A DNA stretch of 64,000 bases from positions 552,413-616,412 of the forward strand of contig NZ_JAFMSX010000002.1 of the NCBI RefSeq assembly GCF_017916425.1, in the 5' to 3' direction. Made by a program: the position numbers and the translations under genes. The first letter of the stretch is position 1. Every line of letters starts with the position of its first letter. Of the stretch, positions 63,251 through 64,000 are shown piece by piece. Origin of the DNA: Nocardioides sp. SYSU D00065. GTDB lineage: Bacteria > Actinomycetota > Actinomycetes > Propionibacteriales > Nocardioidaceae. The notes under the pieces were generated by a model. That model did not search any database. It was given only the letters and a program-made list of their open reading frames with translations, and was not told where the DNA came from.

Positions 63251-63818
63251 CGTACGTTCAGCGGTGGCCCAGCCACATGCGGGCGCTGCGTGATGTGGCT
63301 GGCGCACCGCTGGGGCGGGCGACCCCGCGCGCGTCGTACGCCGAGCGGTGGCCCAGCCACATCCCGGCGCTGCGTGAGGTGGCTGGCGCACCGCCGGTGC
63401 AGGCGACACCCCTGCACTCGTACGCCGAGCGGTGGCTCAGCCACATGCGGGCTCTGCGTGATGTGGCTGGCGCACCGCCGGCGCGTGGGTACCCCCGCTC
63501 GTACGCCCAGCGGTGCCCCAGCCACATCCGGCCTTCGCGCGATGTGGCTGGCGCACCGCCGACGCGGGCACACCCGCACGTCGTACGCCGAGCGGTGGCT
63601 CAGCCACATCCGGGCGCTGCGTGATGTGGCTGACAAACCGCCGGCGCGGGCGACACCCGCGCGTCGTACGCCGAGCGGTGGCTCAGCCACATCCGGGCGC
63701 TGCGTGAGGTGGCTGGCGCACCGCCGGCGCGGGCGACACCCGCGCGTGGTACGCCGAGCGGTGCCCCAGCCACATCCGGCCCCCGCGAGATGTGGCTGGC
63801 GCACCGCCGGCGCGTGGA
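63251..63818. repeat. Seven-copy array of ~83-bp palindromic repeats
   Basis: Units begin at about 63251, 63335, 63419, 63500, 63582, 63665 and 63748. Six start with the palindrome CGTACG; the seventh has a variant. Each unit then contains nested inverted repeats: outer arms GCGGTG / CACCGC and inner arms AGCCACAT / ATGTGGCT, with a loop of exactly 14 bases in every copy. Spacing is 81-84 bp and not in multiples of three, so the array is not coding. It fills almost the whole gap between purH and folD. Confidence 0.92.
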
Positions 63819-63828
63819 GGCGTGGCCC

Positions 63829-63841
63829 TAGACTGCCCGGC
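63829..63841 (+). promoter_or_regulatory. folD: -10 box of a leaderless folD promoter
   Basis: TAGACT (63829-63834) lies 7 bases before the GTG start of folD, just beyond the last palindromic repeat. There is no ribosome site. The -35 would fall in the repeat's outer arm. Confidence 0.55.
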
Positions 63842-64000
63842 GTGACGGCACAGACCCTCGACGGGGCAGCAACCCTGCGGACCATCAAGGCGGAGCTGGC
63901 GGAGCGCGTTGCCGCGCTTCGGGAGCAGGGGGTCACCCCCGGGCTCGGCACGGTGCTGGTCGGCGACGACCCCGGCTCGCACTGGTACGTCGGCGCCAAG
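63842..64000 (+). CDS. folD: Methylenetetrahydrofolate dehydrogenase/cyclohydrolase, cut by the window edge
   Basis: The first 53 codons of FolD, which interconverts 5,10-methylene-, methenyl- and 10-formyl-tetrahydrofolate and so supplies PurN and Pur[21 protein letters not shown] followed by K holds the conserved tyrosine (49) and the catalytic lysine (53). The GTG start is supported by TAGACT 7 bases upstream. About 230 further codons lie outside the window. Its placement after purH matches the one-carbon need of that enzyme. Confidence 0.9.
   Translation, partial: MTAQTLDGAATLRTIKAELAERVAALREQGVTPGLGTVLVGDDPGSHWYVGAK

Noticed and set aside
63251..63818. Array between purH and folD as a CRISPR
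   Set aside because: Units are 81-84 bp and nearly identical through most of their length, with no short repeat plus unique-spacer pattern and no cas genes.
63193..63999. Minus-strand open frame through the palindromic array with repeated [15 protein letters not shown] segments
   Set aside because: The repeat spacing varies between 81 and 84 bp, so the frame is not conserved from unit to unit, and the array shows structural rather than coding constraint.

Overview
The window is chromosomal DNA from a very high G+C actinobacterium, most like a Nocardioides-type member of the Propionibacteriales. Pointers are the strong G/C third-position bias, many GTG starts, an F420-type (LLM) oxidoreductase, PspC-type two-component signalling, and the conserved actinobacterial block sucC-sucD / DUF6350 (PerM-like) / YibE-F / purN / purH / folD. 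At least fifteen genes appear leaderless, with a -10 box (TANNNT or CANNNT) 6-7 bases before the start codon. Both window edges cut a gene: a sodium:solute symporter at the left and folD at the right.

Layout. 1-2.1 kb: symporter, small membrane protein, SMR exporter with an operator palindrome. 2.1-7.5 kb: LysR regulator, then a translationally coupled betaine-type ABC importer (binding protein, CBS-domain ATPase, permease) and a TauD-type dioxygenase. 7.5-13.5 kb: an 11-bp repeat array, a ROK regulator diverging across a mirror-image promoter pair from a xylose/ribose-type ABC operon. That operon also carries a shortened copy of its own binding protein and a methionine aminopeptidase. 13.5-26.7 kb: MMPL transporter, small zinc-ribbon and DUF2243 proteins, phosphoesterase, HNH protein, MFS transporter, a secreted PKD protein, a 1446-residue secreted protein joining four recognisable modules, and an HpaI-type aldolase.

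26.7-32.4 kb is an accessory island. G+C falls (about 60% in a sampled line, against 70-75% around it) and TTA codons appear. It holds a membrane NERD protein, a K+ channel, a membrane protein with a prohead-protease-like N-terminus, a HipA-like kinase overlapping a HipS-like/HIRAN partner, and an RNase D-like exonuclease behind an operator palindrome. This is the best candidate for an undescribed defence or toxin-antitoxin-like system.

32.4-48.3 kb returns to core-like DNA: SnoaL and DinB proteins, an acyl-CoA dehydrogenase, an LLM oxidoreductase with an operator between its promoter boxes, two small paralogous membrane proteins, a GDPD, a class V aminotransferase, a divergent PspC/PspC-kinase/LuxR module, an amino-acid permease and a universal stress protein. 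48.4-64 kb holds pcrA, an M23 peptidase, photolyase, sucCD, a lipoprotein, a sigma-factor/membrane/sensor fusion, then the perM-like/yibE-F/purN/purH/folD series. A ZTP riboswitch precedes purH, and seven ~83-bp palindromic repeats lie between purH and folD.
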